From JAGDZR01 sp049115695 (GTDB lineage Bacteria > Bacteroidota > Bacteroidia > Cytophagales > Cyclobacteriaceae), in assembly GCA_049115695.1 (NCBI GenBank), contig JAGDZR010000017.1, positions 1 through 64,000 of the forward strand: a DNA stretch of 64,000 nt, written 5' to 3'. Position numbers and translations under genes: made by a program. The notes below the pieces were generated by a model. That model worked only from the letters and a program-made list of their open reading frames with translations. It was not told where the DNA came from and did no database searches. Positions 62,203 through 64,000 of this stretch are shown piece after piece (positions within the stretch are counted from its first letter, which is position 1; each line of letters opens with the position of its first letter).

Positions 62203-62901
62203 ATGAAAAAATTTGGATTAGTTGGAGGAATTGGCCCTGCATCAACGGCTATATACTACCAATCAATAATTGACGCGTTCAGGAAAAGACTAAATACAGA
62301 AGATTATCCTGACTTTATCATTCGAAGCATTAATATGAATCGAATGTTGCGCTATGTTGTTGATAATGATCTTGATGGACTTACCGAATTCTTATTGGAG
62401 CATATTGACCACCTGACAGATTGTGGTGTTGAATTTTCTGCGCTCGCATCCAATACTCCACATATTGTATTTGACAGATTGGCTGAGCGATCTGGAATTC
62501 AGCTGTTAAGCATAGTTGGCGAAACATGCAAAGCAATAGCCTCAAAGAGCTTAACAAAAGTTGGACTATTCGGAACAAAATCAACCATGGAAGCGGGTTT
62601 TTATCATCGAGCCGCTGAGAAATTGAACGTTAATATCGTTACACCGAATAGTGTCCAGATGGACTTTATTCACAATAAATACTTTGAGGAGCTTGTTGCT
62701 AACAAAATCAATCAAGCAACCAGAGATGCTTTAATTCAAATTGCTCATCACATGAAGGAAAGTAGTGGAATCCAGGGATTGGTGCTTGGCGGGACAGAAC
62801 TTTCTCTTATTTTAAGTCAATCAGATTTTCATGATATAGAACTGTTCGATACTACTCAAATCCATGTGTCAGCTATCGTAAGAGAAATGATCAAAGAATA
62901 A
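62203..62901 (+). CDS. Asp/Glu racemase-family protein lacking both catalytic cysteines
   Basis: A 232-residue protein with the aspartate/glutamate racemase fold: LVGGIGPASTAIYY at the N-terminus, SNTPH at residues 83-87, and LVLGGTELSL at 193-202. In active two-Cys racemases the corresponding loops read CNT and GCTE. Here they are Ser83 and Gly197. The fold and length are normal, so this is not a truncated gene. It may be a racemase with non-Cys chemistry, a decarboxylase/isomerase relative, or an inactive ligand-binding protein. Confidence 0.85.
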   Translation: MKKFGLVGGIGPASTAIYYQSIIDAFRKRLNTEDYPDFIIRSINMNRMLRYVVDNDLDGLTEFLLEHIDHLTDCGVEFSALASNTPHIVFDRLAERSGIQLLSIVGETCKAIASKSLTKVGLFGTKSTMEAGFYHRAAEKLNVNIVTPNSVQMDFIHNKYFEELVANKINQATRDALIQIAHHMKESSGIQGLVLGGTELSLILSQSDFHDIELFDTTQIHVSAIVREMIKE

Positions 62902-62964
62902 TCCACTTTGGATGTAACAGCGGATTTGATGTGCTGTACCTAAAGAAACCTCAGGAATCATTAT

Positions 62965-64000
62965 TTACTCCGATCTCAATGATTCAGCCGGACTACTGAT
63001 GGCAGCCTTGATGCTCTGATAGCTTACAGTTAAGATTGAGATGCCAATCGCAATTAATGCTGTGAGTACAAAGGTCCAAACTGGAATATTGATGCGATAG
63101 GAGAATTCCTCCAGCCAGCCATTCATGACATACCAACTCACTGGGAGCGCAATGACGATTGCAATGATTACCAGTTTGAGGAAGTCAATCGAGAGTTGAT
63201 AAGTAACTTGATTGACTGTAGCACCCAGGACCTTTCTGATGCCTATTTCTTTGATTCGTTTTTCGGCATTGAAGGCGGCTAGTCCAAACAAACCAAGACA
63301 GGCGATCAGTATAGATAATGTGGTAAATGTGACGAATATATTACCCAGCCGCATTTCGGCCTTGTATGTTTGGTTGAATGAGTCATCCATGAAATAGTAA
63401 CTGAAAGGTTGATTTTGAGTCATCTCTTCCCACATTTTTTTGATTTGACTAATGCTACCCTGGAGATCTCCTGGATGGAGCTTTACCATCATTTTTTTGG
63501 CATTCCCATCCAGTGTCAGACTCAATCCATCTATCCCGCTTCTCATGGACTCAAAGTGGAAGTCCTTGGTTATGCCGATGATGGTAAGGTATTCCATATT
63601 TTCCTTGTCGTGTCGATGGAAGTCTTCGGTGATTCGTAAGCCGAGAGCTTCTTCAGGGCGTATTCCGAAAAGGCGAACAGCAGACTCGTTGAGAATGACA
63701 CTTCCGGAATCGGAGGCGAGGTGATGGTCAAAATCGCGACCTGCAATGATTTCAAGGCCGAGAGTGGAGACATAGTTTGCATCTACTCCCCAGTTTTCAA
63801 TGATTACGGCGTTTTTAGATTCAAAAGCTCCTTCAGTAAAAAATGTAGTACCTCCGCGATCCGAAGGAGTGGGTAGGTAGCTACTTAACGATACTCGTTC
63901 CACCTGGCTAAGTTGGCTGATTTGTTCCTTCAAAGTGGTTGCTTGTTGACCCAATACCTGAGTGTCCTCTACCACCAGTATTTGATCTTTTTGGAATCCA
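62965..64000 (-). CDS. FtsX-type ABC permease, C-terminal part (runs off right edge)
   Basis: The frame stays open to the window end (a further FQKDQILVVEDTQ precedes the first ATG-like position), so the N-terminal half lies outside. Visible are the second MacB-PCD domain (LGLEIIAGRDFDHHLASDSG) and the second FtsX core (FVTFTTLSILIACLGLFGLA then KRIKEIGIRKVLGATVNQV), with three terminal helices. It is a relative of the permeases at 38288-40597 and 59115-61721. Confidence 0.9.
   Translation of the reverse strand, partial: GFQKDQILVVEDTQVLGQQATTLKEQISQLSQVERVSLSSYLPTPSDRGGTTFFTEGAFESKNAVIIENWGVDANYVSTLGLEIIAGRDFDHHLASDSGSVILNESAVRLFGIRPEEALGLRITEDFHRHDKENMEYLTIIGITKDFHFESMRSGIDGLSLTLDGNAKKMMVKLHPGDLQGSISQIKKMWEEMTQNQPFSYYFMDDSFNQTYKAEMRLGNIFVTFTTLSILIACLGLFGLAAFNAEKRIKEIGIRKVLGATVNQVTYQLSIDFLKLVIIAIVIALPVSWYVMNGWLEEFSYRINIPVWTFVLTALIAIGISILTVSYQSIKAAISSPAESLRSE

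Noticed and set aside
1..64000. CRISPR array, insertion sequence, prophage or toxin-antitoxin pair
   Set aside because: No regularly spaced short repeats, no transposase or integrase motif, and no phage structural gene were seen on either strand. The 35-codon remnant at 42705-42812 is too short to call an antitoxin.

Overview
The window looks like a chromosomal segment of a Bacteroidota bacterium, probably a marine Cytophagales relative. The basis is a T9SS-type C-terminal sorting domain on a Kelch protein, a SusC-type TonB plug lipoprotein, a FISUMP lipoprotein, many MacB/FtsX permeases without obvious ATPases beside them, TAnnTTTG-like -7 boxes and A-rich rather than Shine-Dalgarno leaders. 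The family-level placement is an inference. No phage, transposase, integrase, CRISPR array or rRNA was seen. The only RNA gene is a tRNA-Asn cut by the left edge.

Layout. 0-5.5 kb: tRNA-Asn, Hsp20, a DegP/HtrA protease, a Gfo/Idh/MocA oxidoreductase overlapping a TolB-like protein, and a lone TonB-plug lipoprotein. 5.5-12.5 kb: a small unknown protein plus a TPR histidine kinase, a Tat-exported oxidoreductase, a YfcC-type carrier, and a DUF4143 ATPase preceded by two tandem palindromes. 12.5-19.4 kb: a five-gene minus-strand operon (MoxR ATPase, DUF58, BatA-like, a large coiled-coil membrane protein, a membrane protein) in which every junction overlaps by 1 or 4 bases, with a terminator-like hairpin in its leader. 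19.5-31.5 kb: metabolic genes, namely an ALDH7-like dehydrogenase, a GreA-like protein, an HxlR/HbpS/YgiD divergon, a retropepsin-like protease, the fused mutase IcmF, and an AraC-SDR-SRPBCC set whose last gene is frameshifted.

31.5-46.3 kb is the most unusual part. Accessory genes lie one or a few at a time between directly oriented, imperfectly palindromic intergenic elements whose right ends converge on a short core (C[AG]TT[AG]). These genes encode a Kelch/T9SS protein, an esterase, a DoxX-like protein with a small membrane protein, an outer-membrane barrel, an FtsX permease, a FISUMP lipoprotein, and a LytTR/beta-lactamase-like operon. One 90-base element occurs twice with 88/90 identity, and another occurs on both sides of the FISUMP gene. 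The arrangement resembles an integrase-less array of attC-like gene cassettes. Several genes here and nearby carry single-base frameshifts or are truncated.

46.4-64 kb: an AraC regulator, a TlpA-like thioredoxin, a decayed VOC gene, a DmpA-type peptidase, a LysR-regulated SbtA-like bicarbonate permease operon with two unrecognised small partners, a DEAD-box helicase, exported hydrolases (amidohydrolase, PhoD, PAF-acetylhydrolase-like), a PadR-FtsX pair, an Asp/Glu-racemase-like protein lacking both catalytic cysteines, and a second FtsX permease cut by the right edge.
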